Position numbers and translations under genes: made by a program. A stretch of 64,000 nucleotides of DNA from the NCBI RefSeq assembly GCF_900112425.1, contig NZ_FOLP01000004.1, positions 434,001 through 498,000 of the forward strand. The letters run 5' to 3'. This DNA is from Variovorax sp. OK212. Its GTDB lineage: Bacteria > Pseudomonadota > Gammaproteobacteria > Burkholderiales > Burkholderiaceae_C. How positions within the stretch are numbered: position 1 is the first letter of the stretch; every line of letters starts with the position of its first letter. The notes beneath the pieces are model-generated. The model was given only the letters and a program-made list of their open reading frames with translations. It searched no databases and was not told the origin of the DNA. Positions 1-8,995 of the stretch are shown here, in pieces.

Positions 1-2195
1 ACGGCGAAGGTGCGCGGTGCGCCCAGCACCAGGTAGTTGGAGCCTTGCGTGCCGCCCACCGACGCCCAGTACGACTTGTTGAACAGGTTGTCGATGCGCG
101 CGCGCAGCGTGAGCGCGCGGCCGTTGCCCAGGTCGACCAGGTAGCGCGCGCCGATGTCCACGCGCGTCCACGACGGCACCGACTGCGTGTTGGTGGCGTT
201 GGCGTACTGCTTGGAGGTGTAGAGCACGCGTGCGTTCAACGCGAGGTTGCGCAGGCCGGGCACGTCCCACTCGGCGCCCAGGTTGGCTTGCTGCTTGGCC
301 ACGCCGATGGCGGTCAGGCCGTCGGTGGCGCCGCCTTGCGTGTCCTTCTGCTTGGCGTCGAGCAGCGTCAGGCCGCCGAGCAGGCGCAGGCCCTTGGTGG
401 GCTGGCCGAAGACCGAGAACTCCAGGCCCTGGTTGCGTTGCTTGCCGTAGGGGCCGTAGGTCTGGCCGATGTAGTAGTACGTCGGCTGGTCGGTGGTGAA
501 GAACGCGGCGCTGGCGCCGAGCGTGCCGCCGTCGTACTTGACGCCGATTTCCTTCTGCTTGGCCTGGTAAGGCGCGAAGATTTCGCCGGCATTGGTGACC
601 GGGCGGTTGTTCACAGTGCTGGCCGCCACGTTGCCCTTGACCAGGCCTTCGATGTAGTTGGCGTAGGCCGAGACGGTCGGCGTGAACTTGTAGACGACGC
701 CGGCCACCGGCGTGGTCTTGCTCTTGTCGTAGGTGCTGCTCTGCGCGAGCGTGGTGTAGGCGAAGCTGGTCTGCTCGATGGTCTGGCGGCGCGCGCCGAG
801 CGTGACGAGCAGGCGGTCTTCCATGAACGACATGGTGTCGGCAACGGCCACGCTCGAGGTGTCGATCTTGTCGGTCAGGCGCGGGTTGTCCAGCGTGTTG
901 CCCACGAATGCACCGTTGGCCACCGGGTAGAGCGATGCGTACGGCGTGTAGATGTTGTTGCGCACGCTGTTCGCCGAGATGGCGTAGGCGTTGTCGCGGT
1001 CGTTGCTGTACTTGGCCGCCGACACCACCACGCTGTGCTTCACCGGGCCGGTAACGAAGTTGCCGCGCACGCCGATCTCGGCGGTGCCGATGCGGTCCTT
1101 GCGGGTGTTGCTGAAGCGCGTGTTGCTGGTGTCGCCGAACGCGTTGGTCAGCGTCGGGTTCGACAGCACGTTGTCTTCGTCGCTGCGGCGCACGCCGCCG
1201 GCGGCCCAGGCCGTGATGTTGTCGGTGATGTCGACCTCGCCGCGGAAGGTGGCGAACTTGTCCTTTTCCTTGGAGTAGCTCCAGGGCTGGGCGAAGTTGG
1301 TGCGGGCGTCGGGCGCGCGCGGAATCGGCAGCGAGGACGACGGCGTGAGGCTCGGGCGGCCGTCCTTCAGGTCGAAGTCCTGGTAGCCGAAGTCGGCCGA
1401 CAGGCGCACGTTGCGGTTGTGCCAGTCCAGGCCGATGCCGAAGGCGCTGAGCTGCTGGCTCTCGTTCTTCACGCCGGTGCCGCCTTCGCGGCGCACCGCG
1501 TTCACGCGCACGCCCAGGCTGTCGTCGGGACCGAAGCGGCGTGCCAGGTCGAGGTTGACGAAGCCCTGGCCGCCGGTCTGCACGCCGAAGCCGACACGCG
1601 TGAGCGGCTCGTTGGGCGCGCGCTTGGGCAGCAGGTTGATCGCGCCGCCGATGCCGCTGCCGCCGGGGGCCGCGCCGTTCAGGAAGGTGTTGGCGCCGCG
1701 GAACACTTCCACGCGCTCGAAGAATTCGGAGGCGATGTACTGGCGCGGCAGCATGCCGTACAGGCCGTTGTACGACACGTCGTCCGAGTACACCGGGAAG
1801 CCGCGCACCACGTACAGCTCCTGGAAGTTGCCGAAGCCGCGCGCCTGGCGCACCGACGGGTCGTTCAGCAGCACGTCGGCCACGCTCTTGGCCTGCTGGT
1901 CCTGGATCAGTTCGTTGGTGTAGTTGGTGCTCGAGAACGGCGTGCTCATCATGTCCTGGTTGCCCAGGATCCCGGCGCGCCCGCCGCGGGCCACCTGGCC
2001 GCCGGCGAAGGGCTTGGTCAGGCCTTCGGCCGATGCGTCGGCGCTGGCTTCCACGTTCACCGTGGTCAGCGTGCCGCTCGACGCTGCCCCTGCAGCCGGC
2101 TCGGCCGTGGTGGTTTGTGCCAGTGCTGCCACGGCGTTGAGCGCGAGCAGCGTTGCGACCACGGTCGGCCGGAGATAGAAGTGAGGAGCGGGCAT
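1..2195 (-). CDS. TonB-dependent siderophore receptor (3' end cut by window)
   Basis: An outer-membrane gated barrel for ferric-siderophore uptake, powered by TonB-ExbBD. Reading from the ATG at 2195 gives about 731 codons that are still open at the window edge. Only the last few residues of the final barrel strand should be missing, since the visible end NYLVLGAPRTFA is typical of the penultimate strands. The N-terminus has a Sec signal peptide (residues 1 to about 26, ending ALAQ). A plug domain follows, with SVADVLLNDPSVRQARGFG and a VRGFPVYSDDVSYNG segment, and then the barrel from about residue 190. No N-terminal signalling (STN) extension is seen. A Fur-box candidate lies just upstream. 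The ligand cannot be told from sequence. Confidence 0.93.
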   Translation of the reverse strand, partial: MPAPHFYLRPTVVATLLALNAVAALAQTTTAEPAAGAASSGTLTTVNVEASADASAEGLTKPFAGGQVARGGRAGILGNQDMMSTPFSSTNYTNELIQDQQAKSVADVLLNDPSVRQARGFGNFQELYVVRGFPVYSDDVSYNGLYGMLPRQYIASEFFERVEVFRGANTFLNGAAPGGSGIGGAINLLPKRAPNEPLTRVGFGVQTGGQGFVNLDLARRFGPDDSLGVRVNAVRREGGTGVKNESQQLSAFGIGLDWHNRNVRLSADFGYQDFDLKDGRPSLTPSSSLPIPRAPDARTNFAQPWSYSKEKDKFATFRGEVDITDNITAWAAGGVRRSDEDNVLSNPTLTNAFGDTSNTRFSNTRKDRIGTAEIGVRGNFVTGPVKHSVVVSAAKYSNDRDNAYAISANSVRNNIYTPYASLYPVANGAFVGNTLDNPRLTDKIDTSSVAVADTMSFMEDRLLVTLGARRQTIEQTSFAYTTLAQSSTYDKSKTTPVAGVVYKFTPTVSAYANYIEGLVKGNVAASTVNNRPVTNAGEIFAPYQAKQKEIGVKYDGGTLGASAAFFTTDQPTYYYIGQTYGPYGKQRNQGLEFSVFGQPTKGLRLLGGLTLLDAKQKDTQGGATDGLTAIGVAKQQANLGAEWDVPGLRNLALNARVLYTSKQYANATNTQSVPSWTRVDIGARYLVDLGNGRALTLRARIDNLFNKSYWASVGGTQGSNYLVLGAPRTFA

Positions 2196-2211
2196 GGACG
2201 GTTCGAAAAAT

Positions 2212-2230
2212 GCAAATGAGAACCGTTATT
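2212..2230 (-). promoter_or_regulatory. candidate Fur box for the TonB receptor
   Basis: The 19 bases match the classical Fur consensus GATAATGATAATCATTATC at 13 of 19 positions by eye, including the AATGA and TTAT half-site cores. The site starts 17 bases upstream of the receptor start codon, where repression by Fe-Fur is expected for an iron-uptake gene. Assignment is by pattern and context only. Confidence 0.55.
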
Positions 2231-2315
2231 GTTCATCTGTTTGCACCCGCCCACTGATACTTTGTTGCGCTGTTGCGAAAATGTGTCAGTAAAAAGCTCG
2301 CACTTTTGTTTGCAA

Positions 2316-3083
2316 TCAGCGCCCCGCCAACTGCCCGTCCACGAACACATGCAGCTCGCCCGGCGCGAACTGCGTCCACGTCTCGTTGGTGGTGAGCGGC
2401 GCGGTCACCACCACGGCCACGCGGTCGGTGGGCGTGGTGTGCTGCGCGAAGTCGATGGCGAGGTCTTCGTCCGACAGCTGCGCCGTCACGAACGGGTGGC
2501 GGCGCTCCACGTACCAGAGGTTGGTGGAGGCATGCGCCCACAGCGCCTGGCCGTTGGACAGCATGAAGTTGAAGGTGCCGTGGCTCGCGAGCTGCGGCGC
2601 CAGTTCGCGCAGCGTGAGCGTCAGCTCCTCGATGCTCGGCACGCCGGCGTGCGACTTGGCCAGCTCCTGCATGATCCAGCAGAAGGCGTGCTCGCTGTCG
2701 GTGTTGCCCACCGGGTGGAAGTTGCCGTGCAGGCGCGGGCGAAAGTCCTTCAGGTCGCCGTTGTGGGCGAACACCCAGTAGCGGCCCCACAGCTCGCGCA
2801 CGAAGGGGTGGCAGTTCTGCAGGTTCACCTCGCCCTGCGTCGCCTTGCGGATGTGCGCGATGACGTTGCGGCTTTGAATGGGGTAGCGGCGAATCAGCTC
2901 CGCCACCGGCGATTCGCACGCCGGCTGGTGGTCGACGAAATGGCGCAGCCCGCGGTCCTCGAAGAACGCGATGCCCCATCCGTCGGCATGGTGGTCGGTG
3001 CGGCCGCCGCGTTGCGCGAACCCCGTGAAGCTGAAGGTCACGTCGGTCGGCGTGTTGCAGTTCATCCCTAGCAATTGGCACAT
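2316..3083 (-). CDS. class II glutamine amidotransferase, YafJ-like
   Basis: An N-terminal-nucleophile (Ntn) amidohydrolase of the YafJ type, predicted cytoplasmic. I chose the start that puts Cys at position 2 (MCQLLGMNCN), because in this family the initiator Met is removed and the Cys becomes the nucleophile. A start three codons upstream would bury it. Other family signatures are RGGRTDHHADGWGIAFFE (about residues 25-42), AHIRKATQGEVNLQNCHPF and the AHNGDL segment. The resulting 255 aa is the length of E. coli YafJ. The substrate of YafJ proteins is not established, and gamma-glutamyl amide hydrolysis is the usual guess. Confidence 0.9.
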   Translation of the reverse strand: MCQLLGMNCNTPTDVTFSFTGFAQRGGRTDHHADGWGIAFFEDRGLRHFVDHQPACESPVAELIRRYPIQSRNVIAHIRKATQGEVNLQNCHPFVRELWGRYWVFAHNGDLKDFRPRLHGNFHPVGNTDSEHAFCWIMQELAKSHAGVPSIEELTLTLRELAPQLASHGTFNFMLSNGQALWAHASTNLWYVERRHPFVTAQLSDEDLAIDFAQHTTPTDRVAVVVTAPLTTNETWTQFAPGELHVFVDGQLAGR

Positions 3084-3158
3084 GGGTGCCATTAGAACGC
3101 GATTCGGCGCGTCCCTGGTTCGGCGCGGGCGTTCAGCTCGGCAGTTCAGCTCGGGTGT

Positions 3159-4298
3159 TCAGCGCAGGAACTTGCCTTCCTTCGTCACCCGCACCATCTC
3201 GATGAAGCGCGAACCCGTGTTGCTCGCGCCGGTGAAGTCGACCTCCATGTTGCTCACGCGCAGCTTCATGGTCTTGAGCGTGGCGTGCAGCCTGGCGCGC
3301 GTGAGGTCGCGCCCGGTGCGGCGCAGCGCCTCGATCATCACCATCGCGTTCACATAGCCCTCGTAGCTGAGGTAGCCGATGTCGACCTTGGCGCGCTCGG
3401 CCAGCTGGCGGTATTCCTTGGTGCCGGCATCGACCTCGCTCCACGGGTACGGCACGATCTGCGAAATGGCCAGCCCGCTGGTCTTGTCGCCCACCAGCCT
3501 GGCCGTGACGTCGCCCGGCACGATCGACATGCCGTAGAACATCTGGCGCCCGCCCGCGGCCCAGGCGCTCTTCATCACCTCGCCGCCGATGCCGCCGCCC
3601 AGGTACATGATCACGGCCTGCGCCTTGCTGTCGGCCAGCGTCTTGCCGGCGCTTTCGTTGGTCGAGCCGTCGCCTTTCACCGGCACGGCGGCCGCGGGCT
3701 TGAGTTGCAGCGCGGTCAGCGCGGTGTCGACCAGCTTGGCGACTTCCGCGCCGCCCGGGTTGTCCAGGTAGGCCACCGCGATGCGCGAGACGCCGATGGT
3801 CGTCAGGTGCTGCACCAGCGCCTGCGCCTCGCGCGCGAAGGTGGCGCGCACGAAGTAGCCGGAGCCCGCGACCTTCTCGCGCGCCGAATCCGACACGGCA
3901 TAGCCGCCCACCATCGGCGCGCCGCTCTGGTTCAGCACCTTGGCCGCCGCCGCGGTGGTGCCCGAGCCCACGCAGCCGAAGAAGGCGAAGGCGCGGTGCT
4001 CGCCCAGCAGCTTCTCGTAGTTGGCCACGGCCTTCTCGGGCACGAGTTCGTCGTCGAGCGACACCAGCCTGATCTTGCGGCCCGCGAGCCCGCCCTGTGC
4101 ATTGACGGTGTCGAAAGCCAGCCCCGCGCCGGCCATCACCACCTTGATGGGCGCGCCCAGCGAGCCGCTCAGGATGCCGGTGTGGCCGAGCACGATCTCG
4201 CTGTCGCTGACGCCGCTCTCCGCGGCATGAACGGAAGACAGAGGGCCAAGACTGGCCACGGCCGCAGCCGAGGCGGCAATGAAATTTCTGCGATGCAT
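3159..4298 (-). CDS. ABC transporter substrate-binding protein, Leu/Ile/Val (LivJ) type
   Basis: A 379-aa periplasmic binding protein of the type I fold used by branched-chain amino acid and aromatic or amide ABC importers. The start at 4298 gives MHRRNFIAASAAAVASL, a signal peptide with an Arg pair and a cleavage region near VHAAES. The mature part has the family pattern: IVLGHTGILSGSLGA at the N-terminus, the FGCVGSGTTAAAAKVL hinge region, and a C-terminal segment with YLSYEGYVNAMVMIEAL. No permease or ATPase genes are beside it, so it is an orphan binding protein, as is common in Comamonadaceae. It lies between YafJ and an exporter, both on the same strand, with gaps too large to call an operon. 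Confidence 0.9.
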   Translation of the reverse strand: MHRRNFIAASAAAVASLGPLSSVHAAESGVSDSEIVLGHTGILSGSLGAPIKVVMAGAGLAFDTVNAQGGLAGRKIRLVSLDDELVPEKAVANYEKLLGEHRAFAFFGCVGSGTTAAAAKVLNQSGAPMVGGYAVSDSAREKVAGSGYFVRATFAREAQALVQHLTTIGVSRIAVAYLDNPGGAEVAKLVDTALTALQLKPAAAVPVKGDGSTNESAGKTLADSKAQAVIMYLGGGIGGEVMKSAWAAGGRQMFYGMSIVPGDVTARLVGDKTSGLAISQIVPYPWSEVDAGTKEYRQLAERAKVDIGYLSYEGYVNAMVMIEALRRTGRDLTRARLHATLKTMKLRVSNMEVDFTGASNTGSRFIEMVRVTKEGKFLR

Positions 4299-4370
4299 GG
4301 GGGATGGGCGGGCGCCGAGATACAACTGAAAACAATTGAATGCGAAAGCCCCGCCTTCCGCCGCCGGTGT

Positions 4371-5900
4371 TTACCCCGTGTTGCGCGCCGGCCCGTTCGG
4401 CGTGCTCGGCTGCTGGCGCAGTTGCCATGCCGCGCAGATCGCCAAGGCGCACAGCCCCGCCAGCATCGCGAACACCTCGTCGAACGCGGCCAGCCGCGCC
4501 GGGCTGGTCATCGGGTTGGCCAGCGAGTCGCCATGCGCCGCCAGCCGCCACTCGAGCACGATGGCGCACAGGCTCACGCCGGCCGCGCCGCCCAGCATGC
4601 GCACGAAGTTGATGGCGCTCGCGCCCTGCGGAATGAGCGGCTTGGCCAGCGGCCGCATCGAGCCCAGGTTGAGCGAGGGCAGGATGAAGCCCAGCCCGAT
4701 GCGCCCGATCACGGCAAAGGCCACCAGCAGCCACAGCGCGCTGTCCAGCCGCAGCACCATCATCAGCGCGAACGAGGCGGCCAGCAGCGCCAGGCCGATG
4801 GTCACCAGCAGCCAGGTCGGGTGCCTGTCGGCCAGCCGGCCCACGCCGGCGATGGTCAACGCCAGCACCAGGCCCGCCGGCAGCAGGATGGTGCCCACGT
4901 GCGAGGCCGACAGCTGCAGCCCCACCTGCATGTACACCGGCAGCAGGTAGGTCGAGCCGAACAGCGCCGTGCCGTAGATGAAGGCCACCACGCTGCCCAT
5001 GGCGAACTGCCGGTACTTGAAGAGCGCCAGGTTCATCAGCGGCGTGCCGCCCGCGGCCGCCAGCCGGCGCTGCCACCACACGAAGGCGGCGAACGAAGCC
5101 AGCGCGCCGGCCAGCAGCAGCGCGGCCTGCAGCGGTGAATCGCCGCGCAGCTCGACCAGCCCGTTCAGCAGGCACAGCGTGCCCACCGTGCCCAGCGCAA
5201 GGCCGCGCGCGTCGAGGCCGCTGCCGCGCACCGCGGCCACGCCGCCGGGCGCGGTCTTGGGCACGAACTTGTAGGCCAGCCAGATCGAGGCCAGGCAGAA
5301 CGGCACCACCATGAAGAAGATCGAGCGCCAGCCGAACAGGTCGACCAGCACCCCGCCGATGCTCGGCCCGATGGCCGGCGCCAGCACCACGCCCATGCCG
5401 AAGATGCCGCTCGCGCGTCCCTGCTCGTGCGGCTCGAAGGCGCGCAGGATGATGATGGCCGGAATGGGCTGCACCACGCCCGCGGCCAGCCCTTCGGCCA
5501 CGCGCGCGAACAGCACCAGCGAGAAGTTGTTGGCCAGCCCGCCCACGATGCCGCCCACCAGCAACAACAGCATCGTGCCCACGTAGGTGCGCCGGTAGCC
5601 GTAGCGCGACAGCAGCCACGGCGTGGTGAGCATCGACACCGTCATCGCCACCATGAAGCCCGAGCTCACCCACTGCGCGCGTTCCTGGCCCAGCGAGAAG
5701 TGGTGGCTCATGCCGGGGATCGCCACGTTGACGATGGTCGAGGACATGATCGACGCCATCGTCCCCACCATGACCGAGAGCAGCAGGTACCAGCGGTAGC
5801 GCTCGCCGTAGCGCTCGCGCAGGGTGCCGATGGTGGGGATGCCGGGGATGGGCGGCGTGGCCGGCGTGGTCGCGGCTTCGGGTGTCTGTGGGGATGTCAT
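4371..5900 (-). CDS. DHA2-family MFS drug exporter (EmrB/QacA type)
   Basis: A 509-aa inner-membrane proton antiporter with the 14-helix layout of the DHA2 family. After a soluble N-terminus of about 30 residues, hydrophobic segments run to near the C-terminus. The antiporter motif C region appears as GMGVVLAPAIGPSIGGVLVD (about residues 150-170), and SRYGYRRTYVGTML fits motif A. There is no adjacent HlyD/EmrA-type periplasmic adaptor, so the export route across the outer membrane is not evident. It diverges from the metallopeptidase gene across 123 bases. Substrate unknown. Confidence 0.9.
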   Translation of the reverse strand: MTSPQTPEAATTPATPPIPGIPTIGTLRERYGERYRWYLLLSVMVGTMASIMSSTIVNVAIPGMSHHFSLGQERAQWVSSGFMVAMTVSMLTTPWLLSRYGYRRTYVGTMLLLLVGGIVGGLANNFSLVLFARVAEGLAAGVVQPIPAIIILRAFEPHEQGRASGIFGMGVVLAPAIGPSIGGVLVDLFGWRSIFFMVVPFCLASIWLAYKFVPKTAPGGVAAVRGSGLDARGLALGTVGTLCLLNGLVELRGDSPLQAALLLAGALASFAAFVWWQRRLAAAGGTPLMNLALFKYRQFAMGSVVAFIYGTALFGSTYLLPVYMQVGLQLSASHVGTILLPAGLVLALTIAGVGRLADRHPTWLLVTIGLALLAASFALMMVLRLDSALWLLVAFAVIGRIGLGFILPSLNLGSMRPLAKPLIPQGASAINFVRMLGGAAGVSLCAIVLEWRLAAHGDSLANPMTSPARLAAFDEVFAMLAGLCALAICAAWQLRQQPSTPNGPARNTG

Positions 5901-6023
5901 GGGGCGGCGGAATGTCTCGGGTCCGTCGTCCTACAAGCATATCGGCGATTGCATGGCGGAAGGCGGGGCGGCGAATCGCACAATGCAGCGGCTGTCTCCT
6001 CCGCGTCAAGACCCATACAACAA

Positions 6024-7352
6024 ATGAACTCACCCGTGAACGACCCCGCCGGCATGCCGCCCTCTCCCGAAGGCGCCCCCACGCTCGCCACGGAACTGGC
6101 CGCGCCGACGGTCACGCGGTCCTACCGCTGCCAGTGCGGGCGCCCGGTGTTCCTGCGCAACAGCCAGTGCCTGGCCTGCCACACGCCGCTGGGTTACGTG
6201 ATCGACCGCCTGGGCGTGATGCCGCTCGCACCGGCCGAAGGCGGCGGCGCGCAGCCCGACACCTTCACCGTGTTCGGCGACCCGCACGGCCCCACCTACC
6301 GCCGCTGCGCGAACCTCATGACCCCCGCGGCCTGCAGCTGGATGGTGCCCGCCGCGCGCGACGGCGAGGCACCGCCCGTCGACGTGCACGGCCTCGCGCC
6401 GGGCTACTGCCTCGCGTGCAGCGTGACGCGCACCATTCCCGACCTGTCGCAGGAGGTCAACGGCGTGTTCTGGGGCAAGCTCGAGCAGGCCAAGCGCCGC
6501 CTCATCTCGCAACTGCTGGCGCTGGGCCTGCCGGTGGTGAGCCGCCATGCCGACCCGGTGCACGGCCTGGCCTTCGACTTCCTCAGCAACATGCCCGGCG
6601 GCCCGCACGTGATGACGGGCCACGACGACGGCGTGATCACGCTGAACGCCGAGGAGGCCGAGGACGCCGTGCGCGAGCGCATCCGCGCCGAGATGCGCGA
6701 GCCCTACCGCACGCTGCTGGGCCACTTCCGCCACGAGATCGGCCACTACTACTGGGACTTGCTGGTGCTGCCCACGCCGTGGATCGACGACTTCCGCGCG
6801 CTCTTCGGCGACGACCGCGCCGACTACGCCGCCGCGCTGCAGACCCACTACGACCAGGGTCCGCCGCCCGACTGGGCCGACCGCTTCGTGAGCAGCTACG
6901 CCAGCACGCACCCCTGGGAGGACTGGGCCGAGACCTGGGCCCACTACCTGCACATGGCCGACACGGCCGACACGGCGATGAGTTTCGGCGTCGACGCCAC
7001 CAACGTCGAACTCACCAGCGACCTCTTCACGCCCGACGACCTGTGGCAGCCCGGCCATGCGGACGCCGGCAAGTTCCTGGACTTCATCAACGGCTGGGTG
7101 CGGCTGACCAACGTGCTCAACGAGCTGTCGCGCAGCATGGGCCAGCCCGACTACTACCCCTTCGTGCTGCCGCGCGCGGCGGTGGGCAAGCTGCAGTTCA
7201 TCCACCAGGTGGTCACGCAGCAGAGGCCGGGCGATGCGCCGACGATGGTGGTGGCCAGCGAGGTGGCGGCAGCTGTGCCCGAACAGGCAGCAGAGCCGGC
7301 GCAGGCGCAAGCACAAGCGCAATCCCAGTCGCAGGGGTTCGTTCAGTCCTGA
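6024..7352 (+). CDS. putative zinc-binding metallopeptidase (Peptidase_Mx / DUF2248-like)
   Basis: A 442-aa predicted cytoplasmic protein. Residues about 34-60 form a zinc-ribbon-like CxC...CxxC module (YRCQCGRP, CLACHTP). The catalytic centre is HEIGHYYWD with HExxH at residues 237-241, followed by LVLPTPWIDDFRALFGDDR. The downstream EDWAETWAHYLHM is likely to supply the third metal ligand. This order, zinc ribbon then HEIGHYYWD, fits the uncharacterised bacterial zinc-binding metallopeptidase family. The C-terminus is a low-complexity AEPAQAQAQAQSQSQ tail. The start is the ATG giving MNSPVNDPAG. The gene overlaps the 3' end of the convergent Cys-rich gene by 10 bases. No substrate is known. 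Confidence 0.85.
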   Translation: MNSPVNDPAGMPPSPEGAPTLATELAAPTVTRSYRCQCGRPVFLRNSQCLACHTPLGYVIDRLGVMPLAPAEGGGAQPDTFTVFGDPHGPTYRRCANLMTPAACSWMVPAARDGEAPPVDVHGLAPGYCLACSVTRTIPDLSQEVNGVFWGKLEQAKRRLISQLLALGLPVVSRHADPVHGLAFDFLSNMPGGPHVMTGHDDGVITLNAEEAEDAVRERIRAEMREPYRTLLGHFRHEIGHYYWDLLVLPTPWIDDFRALFGDDRADYAAALQTHYDQGPPPDWADRFVSSYASTHPWEDWAETWAHYLHMADTADTAMSFGVDATNVELTSDLFTPDDLWQPGHADAGKFLDFINGWVRLTNVLNELSRSMGQPDYYPFVLPRAAVGKLQFIHQVVTQQRPGDAPTMVVASEVAAAVPEQAAEPAQAQAQAQSQSQGFVQS

Positions 7353-7579
7353 GGCAAGGGCGTGCCTGTTGCGCAGCGCTGGCAGATGCACGCCAGCCCG
7401 CGCATCGACTCCGGCAGGTTCGTCAGCGGTGCCTTGCTGAAGTCGACCTGCATGCACCAGCACGGCGGCTGCGCCTGGCCGGTCTCGCGTTCGATCTCCA
7501 TCGCACAGCGGTTCTGTTCGCCGCACAGCGGGCAGCGCGTGGCGTCGATCAGGCCGGGGCCCGCGGTGGCCATGGTCAT
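7343..7579 (-). CDS. small cysteine-rich CWC-type protein
   Basis: A 78-aa protein with eight cysteines in pairs: CPLCGEQNRC, PPCWCMQVDF and LACICQRC. The CWC core and spacing match the small Cys_rich_CWC family, presumed to bind a metal, with no known role. The start ATG at 7579 overlaps the phosphofructokinase stop as ATGA, so translation is probably coupled. A second ATG two codons later is possible. The 3' end overlaps the convergent metallopeptidase gene by 10 bases. Confidence 0.8.
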   Translation of the reverse strand: MTMATAGPGLIDATRCPLCGEQNRCAMEIERETGQAQPPCWCMQVDFSKAPLTNLPESMRGLACICQRCATGTPLPQD

Positions 7580-8838
7580 GCGATCTCGAAGGCCGGCAGC
7601 TTCTTCGCGACGGCCACGTTGCGCAGCGTCACGTACACCGGCAGGCCGCCGCGGTAGGCCGGGTAGTCCTCGCCTTCGATCAGCGGCAGCAGGTAGCGCC
7701 GGCATTTCTCGGTGATGCCGTAGCCGTCGTCCGAGATGAAATCGCGCGGCATCGGCTTCTCGACATTGGCCACCGATTCGAGCGGCGCGCTGCCCAGGGT
7801 GTAGGCATAGGGCAGGTCGGACGTGCGCTCGATGGTCGGCATCACCGCGTTGCGGCCTTCCAGTGCGAGCTCGACCGCGCGCTGGCCCAGCTCGTAGGCC
7901 TGCTTCACGTCGGTGGCCGAGGCAATGTGGCGCGCCGCGCGCTGCAGGTAGTCGGCCACGGCCCAGTGGAACTTGTGGCCCAGCGCGTCCTTCACCATCT
8001 GCGCCACCACCGGCGCCGCGCCGCCGAGCTGCGCATGGCCGAACGCATCGCGCGTGCCCTGCTCGGCCAGGAAGGTGCCGTCGGGGTGGTGGCAGCCTTC
8101 GGACACCACCACCGAGCAGTAGCCGTGCTGCTTCACCAGTTCGTCGACCCGCGCGATGAAGCGCGCCTTGTCGAACTCGATTTCCGGGAACAGCACCACC
8201 ACCGGAATGCCCTGGTCCGCCGCGAGGCCGCCGGCCGCCGCGATCCAGCCCGCGTGCCGCCCCATCACCTCGAGCACGAACACCTTGGTGGACGTGGCCG
8301 CCATCGAGCGCACATCGAACGAGGCCTCGATGGTCGATACCGCCACGTACTTCGCGACCGAGCCGAAGCCCGGGCAGCAGTCGGTCAGCGGCAGGTCGTT
8401 GTCGATGGTCTTGGGCACGTGGATGGCCTGCAGCGGGTAGCCCATCGACTGCGACAGCTGGCTCACCTTGAAGCAGGTGTCGGCCGAGTCGCCGCCCCCG
8501 TTGTAGAAGAAGTAGCCGATGCCGTGCGCCTTGAACACCTCGATGAGCCGTTCGTACTCGCGGCGGTTCTTCTCGAGCGACTTGAGCTTGTAGCGGCACG
8601 AGCCGAACGCGCCCGACGGCGTGCTGCGCAGCGCCGCAATGGCCTCGGCCGATTCGGCGCCGGTGTCGATCAGCTCTTCGGCGAGCGCGCCGATGATGCC
8701 GTTGCGCCCGGCATAGAGCTTGCCGATGCGCTGCGGGTGCCGGCGTGCCGTTTCGATCACGCCGCAGGCCGACGCGTTGATGACCGAGGTGACGCCGCCC
8801 GACTGGGCGTAGAAGGCATTGGTGAGATGGGTGGACAT
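7576..8838 (-). CDS. 6-phosphofructokinase, probably PPi-dependent
   Basis: A 420-aa PfkA-superfamily enzyme that phosphorylates fructose 6-phosphate at C1. The start is the ATG giving MSTHLTNAFYAQSGGVTSVINAS. The phosphoryl-donor site shows two informative residues. The ATP-type GGDGS loop is replaced by GGGDS (residues 114-118), and PKTIDND has Lys143 where ATP enzymes have Gly, which is the hallmark of PPi-dependent enzymes. The sugar-phosphate segment MGRHAGWIAAAGG is also present. Many Comamonadaceae lack a normal ATP-Pfk, so this may be the reversible PPi enzyme working in both glycolysis and gluconeogenesis. Donor specificity is inferred from these residues only. Confidence 0.9.
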   Translation of the reverse strand: MSTHLTNAFYAQSGGVTSVINASACGVIETARRHPQRIGKLYAGRNGIIGALAEELIDTGAESAEAIAALRSTPSGAFGSCRYKLKSLEKNRREYERLIEVFKAHGIGYFFYNGGGDSADTCFKVSQLSQSMGYPLQAIHVPKTIDNDLPLTDCCPGFGSVAKYVAVSTIEASFDVRSMAATSTKVFVLEVMGRHAGWIAAAGGLAADQGIPVVVLFPEIEFDKARFIARVDELVKQHGYCSVVVSEGCHHPDGTFLAEQGTRDAFGHAQLGGAAPVVAQMVKDALGHKFHWAVADYLQRAARHIASATDVKQAYELGQRAVELALEGRNAVMPTIERTSDLPYAYTLGSAPLESVANVEKPMPRDFISDDGYGITEKCRRYLLPLIEGEDYPAYRGGLPVYVTLRNVAVAKKLPAFEIA

Positions 8839-8995
8839 GGAATTCCTTCGCGCGCGGGGAGGGCCATTCTGGCGCAATCGCCTCCTTCAGGCCAACCGCG
8901 GGGCCAACCGCCAAGCCGGCGATTCGGCCGCGATTACAGTTCCTTTCCTTGGGCGCCGTGCAGCGGCGCCGCAGAGCCATCCAAGGAGTCCTTCA

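Noticed and set aside
45..2219. Rightward open frame of over 700 codons opposite the TonB receptor
   Set aside because: It has no recognisable domains, is Val/Arg/His/Ala-rich as expected for an antisense frame in GC-rich DNA, and lies fully under a clear receptor gene.
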